Assembly (NCBI GenBank): GCA_910577765.1
Contig: CAJTOV010000011.1
Span: 22,336-49,483 of the forward strand
Source of the DNA: an uncultured Lachnospiraceae bacterium
Lineage (GTDB): Bacteria > Bacillota > Clostridia > Lachnospirales > Lachnospiraceae
Reading direction: 5' to 3'
Length of the DNA: 27,148 nt
Under the pieces are notes generated by a model that was not told the origin of the DNA, did not search any database, and saw only the letters and a program-made list of their open reading frames with translations. Positions within the stretch are counted from its first letter, which is position 1. Each line of letters begins with the position of its first letter. Both the position numbers and the translations under genes were made by a program. Below, piece after piece: positions 7,670-15,173 of the stretch.

Positions 7670-8644
7670 TCACCTTGTGTAACCTCCCAGCATCTTCATT
7701 CCCACCCGTTTCCCAATCTCCCACCGCATTGCCGGACAGACTACGGTCATATAATCCATCATATGGTAGGCCAGCATGTACAGCCGCTTTCCCTTCTCCT
7801 TCCGGGTCCCGGCCCAGCCGGTGCGGGCCAGGTACCTGTCATAGGCCTGGCGGTAGTGGTTTAAGTTCCCGGCAATCCAGGGACGCTCGTCCCCCATGTA
7901 ATGAAGGATCACCGGGTGCTTCTTTGCCTGCCCAAACTGGGCTCTGGTCACCTCCTGGTACACCGGGGCGTGGCGGACCAGGGCATTGTAGGAGAAATAA
8001 CGGTAGTTGGGGAAGAAATTGTATCTGGGAGGCAGGGTGCGGATGCGGCCTTTCAGCACATGGTTGATCACATCCTGGTCATTGGCCGGAAGCCTGCCGT
8101 CCATGGACTGGTAGTACGCCAGCATCTGTTGTCCCATCCCTTGCCGGCGCCACTCCTTAAGGTCCACCAGAAGCATGCCGGCATTGTAGTAGGGGTCTTT
8201 CCGGTCCAGGCCGATGATCTCCTTTACCTGCCGGTATATAGTAGGCTCCTGGACGGCTCCGGCTATGGCCGGTTCTATGGGGAACTGCCACAGCTTTTTC
8301 AGACTTCCCAGCACCACGGTGTCACAGTCCAGATACAGACAGCGGGTCACCCCGGACGGAAGCATTTCCCCTATAAACAGACGGCCCAGGGTGCTTAAGT
8401 CGAACCGGCCCGTGTCCACCGGAAAGGGAATGCGGCTCTTTAAGTCGTCCAGTTTCACATAGTGAAGGGTTCTCCGGTAACGGACGGCCAGGGCGTCCAG
8501 CTTCCGGCGGCTGGCACCGGAAATGCCCAGGTCCAGAATGTACACCCGGAGCCTGGGGATATCCCGGTTTCTGTCAAAAAGGGAGCAGATGGATACTCCC
8601 AGATGGCGGGCGTAGCTGTCGTTGGAGGCGTAGACAATATTCAT
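7670..8644 (-). CDS. Glycosyltransferase family 8 protein
   Basis: A 324-residue retaining glycosyltransferase of the GT8 group, which transfers galactose or glucose from UDP-sugars. It opens MNIVYASNDSYARHLGVSIC, the typical GT8 nucleotide-binding strand. The DxD motif is LYLDCDT (Asp106 and Asp108, metal and UDP binding). Further GT8 blocks follow: YYNAGMLLVDLKEWR, PANDQDVINHVLKGR, and VILHYMGDERPW with the late histidine. AAAGGGA precedes the start. The gene begins 41 bases after the UDP-galactopyranose mutase stop, so the two are probably one operon for a surface glycan. The length is normal. The family is secure; sugar and acceptor are not known. Confidence 0.9.
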   Translation of the reverse strand: MNIVYASNDSYARHLGVSICSLFDRNRDIPRLRVYILDLGISGASRRKLDALAVRYRRTLHYVKLDDLKSRIPFPVDTGRFDLSTLGRLFIGEMLPSGVTRCLYLDCDTVVLGSLKKLWQFPIEPAIAGAVQEPTIYRQVKEIIGLDRKDPYYNAGMLLVDLKEWRRQGMGQQMLAYYQSMDGRLPANDQDVINHVLKGRIRTLPPRYNFFPNYRYFSYNALVRHAPVYQEVTRAQFGQAKKHPVILHYMGDERPWIAGNLNHYRQAYDRYLARTGWAGTRKEKGKRLYMLAYHMMDYMTVVCPAMRWEIGKRVGMKMLGGYTR

Positions 8645-8685
8645 ATGGTCATTCCCTTTCTTTATAGCGCTTCCAGTGCAGCGTG

Positions 8686-10080
8686 CTAGCGGAACTCTTC
8701 TGCAGTCCGGGCCAGAGCCGAGGCAATGACCTTGTCCATATCGTAGTACTTGTACTCGGCCAGACGTCCGCCGAAGATCACATGGTCTTCTCCTGCGGCA
8801 AGCTCCGCGTACTTCTGGTAAAGGGCCTGGTTTTTCTGGTCATTGACCGGATAGTAGGCTTCCATGCCTTCCTGCCAGTCTGCCGGATACTCCCGGGTAA
8901 TGACGGTCTTTGGCTGGGTGCCAAACTCAAAATGCTTGTGTTCAATAACCCGGGTGTAGGGGGTCTCCCGGTCCGTGTAGTTGACCACAGCCACTCCCTG
9001 ATGGTTCTCCTCGTCCAGCACCTGGGTCTCGAACCGGAGGCTGCGGTACTCCAGCCGGCCATACCGGCATTGGAAATAGGCATCAATGGTGCCGGTGTAG
9101 ACGATCTTCTCCCCAAGGGCATCGTAATGGTCCTTGTGCTCCAGATAATCCACCCCGGTCTCAATCTCACATCCCTCAAACAGCCTGTCTATGATCACAT
9201 TGTACCCGCCGATGGGAATGCCCTGGTACAGATCGTTGAAATAATTGTTGTCATAGGTAAACCGCACCGGAAGGCGGCGGATAATAAAGGCCGGCAGGTC
9301 TTTACAGTCCCGTCCCCACTGCTTCTCCGTGTAGCCCTTCACCAGCTTCTGGTAAATGTCCGTGCCCACCAGGCTGATGGCCTGCTCTTCCAGATTGGCC
9401 GGCTCCCCGGTGACTGCCTGCTTCTGCTCCTCAATGATGGCCTTTGCCTGGGCCGGGGTGCTGATGCCCCACATTTTGCTGAAGGTGTTCATGTTAAAGG
9501 GCATGTTGTACATCTCGCCCTTGTAGTTGGCCACGGGGCTGTTGGTGTAGCGGTTAAACTGGGCCAGCCGGTTCACATAGTCCCACACAGCCCGGTCACT
9601 GGTGTGGAAAATGTGGGCGCCGTAGCGGTGGACATGGATGCCTTCCATGTCCTCACAATAGACATTTCCTCCAATGTGGCTGCGCTTTTCCACCACCAGG
9701 CAGGTCTTTCCCCGCTTCCGGGCCTCGTGTGCCCATATGCCTGCGTATAATCCGCTTCCTACCAGAACATAATCGTATTTTTTCATGTGGATTCCTTTCT
9801 TTCCATCTCCCTGGAACAGTGCCAGCTTCTGCTTCCGGGTCATCTGCTTGATGGCCCATTCCCGCTGCATGGCTTCCTGCTTTGTCTCAAAGACCTCATA
9901 GTAAACCAGCTCCACCGGACGGCGGCTCCGGGTGTACCTGGCCCCCCGGCCCTGGTTGTGGGCCAGAAGCCGCTTCTCCAGACAGTTGGTCCACCCGCAG
10001 TAAAGGGTGCCGTCTGCGCAGCGGAGAAGATAGGTAAAGTTCCGGGGCGTGTCTGCCTGGTCTGGATGTGCTGGATTCAT
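8686..10080 (-). CDS. glf: GIY-YIG domain fused in frame to UDP-galactopyranose mutase
   Basis: One open frame of 464 residues encodes two proteins that are normally separate. Residues 1-92 are a small GIY-YIG nuclease-like domain of YhbQ/UPF0213 type (FTYLLRCADGTLYCGWT, then GARYTRSRRPVELVYYE, then REWAIKQMTRKQKLAL). Residues 99-464 are a full-length UDP-galactopyranose mutase, a flavoenzyme turning UDP-galactopyranose into UDP-galactofuranose. It shows the FAD fold (YVLVGSGLYAGIWAHEARKR, VVEKRSHIGGN), YGAHIFHT, and the FGGRLAEYKYYDMD C-terminal block. The first start has AGGAG six bases upstream. Met99 has its own AAAGGAA five bases upstream, so free Glf can also be made. No stop separates the two parts. 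The GT8 gene follows. The Glf assignment is secure; a working fusion protein is unproven. Confidence 0.9.
   Translation of the reverse strand: MNPAHPDQADTPRNFTYLLRCADGTLYCGWTNCLEKRLLAHNQGRGARYTRSRRPVELVYYEVFETKQEAMQREWAIKQMTRKQKLALFQGDGKKGIHMKKYDYVLVGSGLYAGIWAHEARKRGKTCLVVEKRSHIGGNVYCEDMEGIHVHRYGAHIFHTSDRAVWDYVNRLAQFNRYTNSPVANYKGEMYNMPFNMNTFSKMWGISTPAQAKAIIEEQKQAVTGEPANLEEQAISLVGTDIYQKLVKGYTEKQWGRDCKDLPAFIIRRLPVRFTYDNNYFNDLYQGIPIGGYNVIIDRLFEGCEIETGVDYLEHKDHYDALGEKIVYTGTIDAYFQCRYGRLEYRSLRFETQVLDEENHQGVAVVNYTDRETPYTRVIEHKHFEFGTQPKTVITREYPADWQEGMEAYYPVNDQKNQALYQKYAELAAGEDHVIFGGRLAEYKYYDMDKVIASALARTAEEFR
9784..9798 (-). promoter_or_regulatory. Internal ribosome site and start for free Glf
   Basis: AAAGGAA (9798-9792, minus strand) lies five bases before ATG 9786-9784, exactly where normal Glf sequence (MKKYDYVLVGSG) begins. 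Initiation here gives a 366-residue Glf, the usual family length. Confidence 0.6.
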
Positions 10081-10106
10081 GGCGGTCTCCTGGGTGCTGG
10101 AAATGT

Positions 10107-10137
10107 GTAACAGTCCAGAGGGTATCTGAACTGCTGC
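10107..10137. repeat. Intergenic palindromic repeat, copy 1 (imperfect)
   Basis: This 31-base stretch begins GTAACAGT and contains GGTATCTGAACTG. Its sequence matches the reverse complement of the stem-loop at 27096-27126 with few changes. It looks like a dispersed repeat whose right arm has begun to degrade. It lies just upstream of the GIY-YIG/glf start. Confidence 0.55.
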
Positions 10138-10210
10138 CTAAATGTATCTATGATAATACCATATTTGCAGAAAAAAAGAAACCCATTGTCTGGGCCTTGT
10201 AATTCCACTG

Positions 10211-10254
10211 ATACTCGGCTAAAATAAGAGTGTAACCCTATTTTAGCCGAATAT
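10211..10254. promoter_or_regulatory. Long inverted repeat upstream of the AAA_14/DUF4143 gene
   Basis: TCGGCTAAAATA (10215-10226) and TATTTTAGCCGA (10239-10250) are perfect complements around a 12-base spacer. Adding the four outer bases on each side gives 16-bp arms with one mismatch. It ends 25 bases before the start codon. A binding site for the ATPase or another regulator, or an RNA hairpin, are both possible. Confidence 0.6.
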
Positions 10255-10279
10255 TAGAACCAGAAAGGAGCAGTCCCCC

Positions 10280-11509
10280 ATGTATATCCACCGTCACATG
10301 GAACCACTTGTTATGAGACTGAACCAGCAGTATCCTGTGATCCTGATTACAGGTCCCCGGCAGGCGGGGAAGACGACCATGCTGGAGCATCTGACTGAAA
10401 CCGAAGGCAGGGGCCGGACAAAGGTTTCCCTGGATGACGTGACAGAACGGGAGCTGGCAAAGACCGATCCCCGGATGTTTTTTCAGATCCACCGGCCTCC
10501 CCTGCTGATTGATGAAGTACAGTATGCTCCGGAACTGTTTCCCTACATCAAGATCCTGGCCGACACCCGCCATTCGCCTGGGGACTTCTGGCTCACCGGC
10601 TCCCAGCTTTTTAATATGATGGAGGGTGTCCAGGAATCCCTGGCGGGCCGGGTAGCACTGCTCCATCTGTCTCCCCTGTCCCAGGGAGAAATTCTGGGCT
10701 ATAGGGATACTGCCCCCTTCTGCCTGGACTTCCAGATGCTGGCCAGCCGCCAGAAAGACCGCAGGATGCTGGACACTCCCACCCTGTTCCGGCACATCTT
10801 CCATGGCGGGATGCCGCCTTTAGTCAGCGGCCTCTACCAGGATGCCGGTATCTTCTATTCCAGTTACATTGATACCTATCTGGAACGGGATGTACGGCGG
10901 CTGTCCAGCAGGATTGACGGTCTCAAATTTTTAAAGTTTCTCCGGGCCACGGCTGCCAGGACTTCCCAGCAGGTCAACTATAAGGGAATCGCCGACGATG
11001 CGGAGATTGACCAGTCCACGGTCAAAGGCTGGCTCCATATTCTGGAGGCCCTGGGAATTGTGTTCTTTCTGCATCCGTATTCCAACAATGTGCTCAAGCG
11101 CACCGTCTCCACCCCGAAGCTGTATTTCTATGATACCGGGCTGGTGTGCTATCTGACCCGCTGGAGCAGTCCGGAGACTGCCATGGAGGGAGCTATGAGC
11201 GGCGCCCTGCTGGAAAACTATGTGGTGGCCGAGATCATCCGCTCCTACCAGAATGCGGGGCAGGAGCCTTATCTCTATTATTACCGGGACAAGGATGCCA
11301 GGGAGATCGACCTGATCCTGGAGCAGGACGGGAAGCTGTTCCCTATGGAGATCAAGAAGATGGCCACGCCTCCCAGAAAGCTGACCAGAGTATTTGAGCT
11401 GATCCAGAAATCGCCTTTGCAAAGGGGCACCGGAGCGGTCCTGTGTATGGCAGACCGGCTCAGTGCTTTTGACCAGGAGAATCTGATTGTTCCGGTCTGG
11501 CTGGTCTGA
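10280..11509 (+). CDS. AAA_14/DUF4143 ATPase
   Basis: A 409-residue predicted ATPase with a C-terminal DUF4143 domain, a family very common in anaerobes and without a settled role. AAAGGAG (10264-10270) is nine bases upstream of the start. Walker A is GPRQAGKTT (25-33) and Walker B is LLIDEVQ (75-81). A sensor-like WLTGSQ follows, then SLAGRVALLHLSPLSQGEI, a family hallmark. The DUF4143 part shows YLERDVRRL and a winged-helix-like stretch (IADDAEIDQSTVKGWLHILE). Near the end Asp344 and Glu357-x-Lys359 (EIDLI...MEIKK) match the PD-(D/E)XK nuclease-like core of this domain. The gene is monocistronic behind a long inverted repeat, and its 3' end overlaps the convergent regulator gene by 50 bases. 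The family is secure; function is unknown. Confidence 0.9.
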   Translation: MYIHRHMEPLVMRLNQQYPVILITGPRQAGKTTMLEHLTETEGRGRTKVSLDDVTERELAKTDPRMFFQIHRPPLLIDEVQYAPELFPYIKILADTRHSPGDFWLTGSQLFNMMEGVQESLAGRVALLHLSPLSQGEILGYRDTAPFCLDFQMLASRQKDRRMLDTPTLFRHIFHGGMPPLVSGLYQDAGIFYSSYIDTYLERDVRRLSSRIDGLKFLKFLRATAARTSQQVNYKGIADDAEIDQSTVKGWLHILEALGIVFFLHPYSNNVLKRTVSTPKLYFYDTGLVCYLTRWSSPETAMEGAMSGALLENYVVAEIIRSYQNAGQEPYLYYYRDKDAREIDLILEQDGKLFPMEIKKMATPPRKLTRVFELIQKSPLQRGTGAVLCMADRLSAFDQENLIVPVWLV

Positions 11510-12593
11510 CCATCCGCCATTCCCTGGGCGTCATGCCGGTGGCAGTTTTAAACACATTGCTGAAATACTTGGCATCCCCGTATCCCACCGCAGAGGCCAC
11601 CTCATAGATTTTATAGTGGGGATGGGCCAGAAGCTCCATGGCCCTGCGGATGCGGCAGTTTACAATATAGTCGGTCAGGTTCTGACCGGTCTCTTTCTTG
11701 AAAAGGGCAGACAGATAGGAGGGGTGCATATACGCCACTTCTGCCAGCATGGCCAGGGAAATACTGGTGTCCAGGTTCTGTTCGATAAACTCTTTCACAA
11801 GCTGGACCGTCTGGTTTCTGTCTTCTGTCTGGTACATGCTCTGTTTTTGTGCCGAAGCCTTATAAAGTTCCACCAGTTCCTCTCCGCTTACGGCCAGTCC
11901 GGCAAAAACCAGCCCGGCTTCTTTCCCCAGGGCCTGCTGCATTTCCCGCTCTGCCGTTTTCAGAAGGGACTCCTGGCCCCCGCTGAGTACCAGATACTGC
12001 CAGTTCCGGATTCTTACCGACAGAATGCCCAGGCCCTGCTGATGTTTCAGATGCATAAGCTGTTCCCGGACCCGCTTTACACAAGGCCCCGGTTCCCTGT
12101 TTCCTTCCGGTATCAGAAGAAACAGACCGGATATGGGCCCAAGATCCATTTTTTCCCAGCAGTATGCCCTGTTTTTATCACTGAGTTCTTTATAGGAGGT
12201 CAGATAATTGTACAGGCAGCCGCTTTTCATGGCATCCTGCTTCTGGCAGGCCGTCTGGAGGACTGCCCGGATTCTGGTCACGCTTACGGGCTTTAACACA
12301 TAGTCCAGAACCGAAAAACGGATTGCCTGCTGGGCATAGGAGAAATCCGCATACCCGCTGACAATCACGATCATACGTCCTTTCCGGTCCAGTTGGGAAA
12401 GCATCTGGAAACCGTTCATTCCAGGCATCCGGATGTCCGTAAAAATCAGATCATAAAACCGGGTACTGCAAAGACCGATTGCCTGCTGGCCGCACTCTGC
12501 CAGGGACACAGACGCATCCGGGCAAAGATTCCCGATCAGCATGGCAAGCCCCTCTCTGGTATTTACCTCATCCTCCACAATCAAAATCTTCAT
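11460..12593 (-). CDS. YesN-like response regulator with AraC-type DNA-binding domain
   Basis: A 377-residue cytosolic transcription factor, partner of the kinase encoded just upstream. Residues 1-120 are the receiver domain (MKILIVEDE, phospho-acceptor Asp53 in FTDIRMPG, then VIVSGYADF and YVLKPV). A middle linker domain follows. The last 110 residues are an AraC helix-turn-helix pair (ISLAMLAEVAYMHPSYLSAL and IYEVASAVGYGDAKYFSNVF, then GMTPREWR). I prefer the start at 12593, because the upstream ATG at 12602 is too close to the AAAGGA ribosome site. The gene overlaps the kinase gene by 26 bases. Its 3' end extends about 17 residues past the usual AraC end and overlaps the convergent ATPase gene. 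Targets may include the nearby transporters and the Mo operon, but this is inference. Confidence 0.9.
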   Translation of the reverse strand: MKILIVEDEVNTREGLAMLIGNLCPDASVSLAECGQQAIGLCSTRFYDLIFTDIRMPGMNGFQMLSQLDRKGRMIVIVSGYADFSYAQQAIRFSVLDYVLKPVSVTRIRAVLQTACQKQDAMKSGCLYNYLTSYKELSDKNRAYCWEKMDLGPISGLFLLIPEGNREPGPCVKRVREQLMHLKHQQGLGILSVRIRNWQYLVLSGGQESLLKTAEREMQQALGKEAGLVFAGLAVSGEELVELYKASAQKQSMYQTEDRNQTVQLVKEFIEQNLDTSISLAMLAEVAYMHPSYLSALFKKETGQNLTDYIVNCRIRRAMELLAHPHYKIYEVASAVGYGDAKYFSNVFKTATGMTPREWRMVRPARPEQSDSPGQKH

Positions 12594-13626
12594 AAGTTCC
12601 ATTTCCTTTCTGGATCCGGATTGTTACACATGTATACACCTGCTCCACACTCTCAATGGTCGGTCCGCTGCCCTCTCCGTACCGGTACCTGAGCCGGTTG
12701 TGGACATTGGCCATTCCCAGATGGAAATCATGGGCATCGGCTATCTGGCCTCCCTGCTGAATCTGCTGCCGAAGCTGCCTGAGCCGCTCCGGACTGATCC
12801 CGGAACCATTGTCCCTTACGGTAATGGCGATTCCCCAGGGAAAGGCGCCGGCACACACTTTAAGAATTCCGTTCTTGTGGTTCTCCAGCCCATGGACAAC
12901 GGCATTTTCCACAATGGGCTGGAGAATCATCCTGGGAACCTGCGCGTCCCGGATCTCCGGGTCCAGGCGGATCTCATAGGCAAAACGGTCCGAGAAACGG
13001 GCAGCCTGTATCCGCAGATAATTTTCCACCATTATAAACTCTTCCTCCAGATCCACGGTTTCCTTGGAATCATTGATGCTGTACCGGAGAATATCCGACA
13101 GGGCCACCAGAAGGGTGCTGTCCTCATAATCTCCCTTTTTCAGCAGATTCCAGTTAATGGAATCCAGGGCATTGTACAGAAAATGGGGGCTGATCTGGGA
13201 CTGTAGCGCACGGATCTGGGCGTTGCGTTCGCTGATGGTCAGACGCAGGGTACGGTTGACCAGGATATCCATCTCTCCTGCCATCTCATGGAAGGCCCTG
13301 GACAGCTCTGCGATCTCGTCGCTGCCACCTATAATCCGTATATCCCGGAAATCACCGCCGCGCATCCGCCTTACATCCCCGGCCAGACGCTCCATGCCTT
13401 CGGTGTAGCGGTAGGAAATCACATAGGAGGATGTAATGGCTACAATTACCATGATCAGGGAACCCCGTACCAGCACTTCGGTCCAGAACACCAGATCACT
13501 GCCCTTCTGGACCGAAAGCAGGATCATACACCCGGACAGGACCGGCAGGACACTGACCAGCAGAAGCTGGACCAGCAGCTTGTTGCGCATGGTATTGACA
13601 ATCCTTAAACGGTTTTTCTCTTCCAT
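12568..13626 (-). CDS. YesM-like sensor histidine kinase without a large extracellular domain
   Basis: A 352-residue membrane kinase of the LytS/YesM class. GGAGG sits eight bases before the start. Two membrane segments (about 17-38 and 50-71) are joined by only about eleven residues. A HAMP domain follows (about 72-125), then the His_kinase block ALQSQISPHFLYNALDSINW with His148 as the phosphorylation site. The ATPase part has ILQPIVENAVVHGLENH (N box) and VRDNGSGIS (G1 box), then HLGMANVHNRL. Typical YesM proteins have a long extracellular sensing domain between the two helices; here it is absent, so it must sense within the membrane, through HAMP or via a partner such as a transporter. It is 27 bases downstream of the nhaC remnant and overlaps the regulator gene. 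Confidence 0.9.
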   Translation of the reverse strand: MEEKNRLRIVNTMRNKLLVQLLLVSVLPVLSGCMILLSVQKGSDLVFWTEVLVRGSLIMVIVAITSSYVISYRYTEGMERLAGDVRRMRGGDFRDIRIIGGSDEIAELSRAFHEMAGEMDILVNRTLRLTISERNAQIRALQSQISPHFLYNALDSINWNLLKKGDYEDSTLLVALSDILRYSINDSKETVDLEEEFIMVENYLRIQAARFSDRFAYEIRLDPEIRDAQVPRMILQPIVENAVVHGLENHKNGILKVCAGAFPWGIAITVRDNGSGISPERLRQLRQQIQQGGQIADAHDFHLGMANVHNRLRYRYGEGSGPTIESVEQVYTCVTIRIQKGNGTYEDFDCGG

Positions 13627-13653
13627 CTCTCAATCCTCCCCTGGTACAGCAGT

Positions 13654-13999
13654 TCAGATCCCTCCCAGGCCATTACCTTCTGTCTTCTTTCCAGGAAGCA
13701 TCATGCCGAGCCCCAGAAAAGCCATACACAAAGAGCAGAGGGGCGTCACCAGATTCAGCACGGCAAAGGGACCATACTGGGCAGCCCCCACCTCCAGGGC
13801 ACCGTAGATAAAGGCACTGGCTGCCGTCCAGGGAATCCTCCACCGGTATCCCGCAGGCAAACCTGGTGCATGCCAGGTAGACGCAGCCAATCATCAGCAG
13901 CACAATAATATCCATAAGAAACATAAGTGTGCCGGACAACAGGATCACCAGAATTCCCGTCACACCTGCCAATGACAGGTTCCATCCCGGAGCATTCAT
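13654..13999 (-). pseudogene. nhaC-type antiporter remnant with internal deletion and frameshift
   Basis: Two pieces of an NhaC-like transporter lie side by side in different frames. The first, starting at 13999 (MNAPGWNLSLAGVTGILVIL), matches the first two helices of the intact NhaC encoded at 15174-16568 (compare LGILLVLSVGIAVFKMDVIS with TGILVILLSGTLMFLMDIIV). The second, ending at 13654, matches its last helices (compare PWTTCGAFMAGTLGV with PWTAASAFIYGALEV, and YIPYAVL with YGPFAVL). Everything between, about 350 residues, is missing. The junction falls near 13830-13850. The start codon is one base after the DMT stop, so this was once an operon partner of that gene. No functional product is expected. 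Confidence 0.75.
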
Positions 14000-14000
14000 C

Positions 14001-15011
14001 TTATCTTCCCCCTTTTTCCTTTTCTCCTCTGCCTTCTGCCCCCAGCCCCACCACGTCCAGGACCACCAGGACAAAGCCGGTGATGACCAGGCCGATGCCT
14101 ACAAGCTGCCGCATGGACAGGCAGCCTCCGGTATCCAGCATTTTCAGAATCACTACCAGAGCCGGTCCCACAATCAGCACAAGGCTTGCCGGAACCGGAC
14201 CAATCTCGCGTATGCCAGCCCCATTAAGGGAAAAACACATGGCCGTGCAGCACACGGCCAGATAGGCCATCCCCAGAAGGGCGCGGGCATCCCAGGCTCC
14301 GGCCATTTCTCCCTGGACCCGCAGCCAGGGAAGAAACAGGATTCCCACCGCCCAGAACTGGTAAAACAGAATATCCTGTATGGAATACCGTTCCAACGTT
14401 CTGGCCAGAAGCACACAGTAAATCACCCACATAACCATGGCAGTCAGCATAATCACATACCCGGCCTTCATGGCGCTGGTCATAGGCTGGAACTCCATAA
14501 GAAGTACGGCCCCCACCCCGGCGGTTCCGGTGTAAATGCTGGTAAAAGGCCGGATCTTGCTGTTGAGCAGCAGACTGGCAATGACCAGTGTCAGAAGCCC
14601 CTGGAAGGAGGAAAACATCATGGATTCCGTCTCGTCCAGGGTCACACTGGCTATATTGGACAGCACGTAATGAGCCGGGATCATGGCTGTCAGCAGGAGA
14701 AACTCTGCCCGGTCCTCTTTCCGGATCATTGCCGGAAGCAGACCGGAAGCCCGGCCTGCTTCTGCCGCCTGGCCAAAGCTTCCGGCTTCTGCTTTATGGG
14801 GTGCCGTATCCTGGACGGTACCGGCAGATGCCCGGAAAAGATACCTTATCAGCCGGTATCCGGTGAATGTAAGGGCCGCCAGAAGGAAACGAAGACAGAC
14901 CAGGGATATGGGGCCTGCGCAGGCCAGCAGGCCTTTGGTCACAGAGAAGCTGGGGGCCCAGAATAAGGAAACCGCCATCATGCCAAGCAATGCCTTTATA
15001 TGTCTGTCCAT
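14001..15011 (-). CDS. DMT superfamily transporter (EamA type)
   Basis: A 336-residue membrane protein with about ten helices in two EamA repeats, probably a metabolite or drug exporter. The start at 15011 (MDRHIKALLGMMAVSLFWAP) has AGGAAG eight bases upstream and begins at the family N-terminus. The frame is open further upstream, but that stretch runs through the nhaC terminator hairpin. Repeat 1 shows FWAPSFSVTKGLL. Repeat 2 shows VMWVIYCVLLARTL and GPVPASLVLIVGPALVVIL. Between helices near residues 55-95 there is a longer hydrophilic insertion than usual (ASAGTVQDTAPHKAEAG). It has its own weak promoter and is followed by the nhaC remnant and kinase genes. Substrate unknown. Confidence 0.87.
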   Translation of the reverse strand: MDRHIKALLGMMAVSLFWAPSFSVTKGLLACAGPISLVCLRFLLAALTFTGYRLIRYLFRASAGTVQDTAPHKAEAGSFGQAAEAGRASGLLPAMIRKEDRAEFLLLTAMIPAHYVLSNIASVTLDETESMMFSSFQGLLTLVIASLLLNSKIRPFTSIYTGTAGVGAVLLMEFQPMTSAMKAGYVIMLTAMVMWVIYCVLLARTLERYSIQDILFYQFWAVGILFLPWLRVQGEMAGAWDARALLGMAYLAVCCTAMCFSLNGAGIREIGPVPASLVLIVGPALVVILKMLDTGGCLSMRQLVGIGLVITGFVLVVLDVVGLGAEGRGEKEKGGR

Positions 15012-15091
15012 TCCGGATTCTTCCTTTCTTATGCAGGCACAACACAGATTTATGTCCGGCATTTTCCGCGCCGTCTTACCTTCCGTGCATA

Positions 15092-15100
15092 AGTATACCA
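15092..15100 (-). promoter_or_regulatory. Possible extended -10 promoter for the DMT/kinase/regulator unit
   Basis: On the minus strand TGGTATACT (15100-15092) is an extended -10 element downstream of the nhaC terminator and about 80 bases before the DMT start. I see no good -35 element. Confidence 0.4.
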
Positions 15101-15124
15101 CAAATTCTGTCCATACAGATACGG

Positions 15125-15160
15125 AAAACGGCATGGAAATCCTTCTGTTTTCCATGCCGT
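15125..15160 (-). terminator. Intrinsic terminator after nhaC
   Basis: ACGGCATGGAAA (15128-15139) and its complement (15149-15160) form a perfect 12-bp stem with a 9-base loop. On the minus strand it is followed by TTTT and lies 13 bases past the nhaC stop codon. It should end the Mo-enzyme/antiporter transcript. Confidence 0.75.
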
Positions 15161-15173
15161 ATCACAAACCCTT

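Noticed and set aside
8683..9750. Plus-strand open frame opposite Glf
   Set aside because: Hydrophobic-looking but antisense to conserved Glf motifs.
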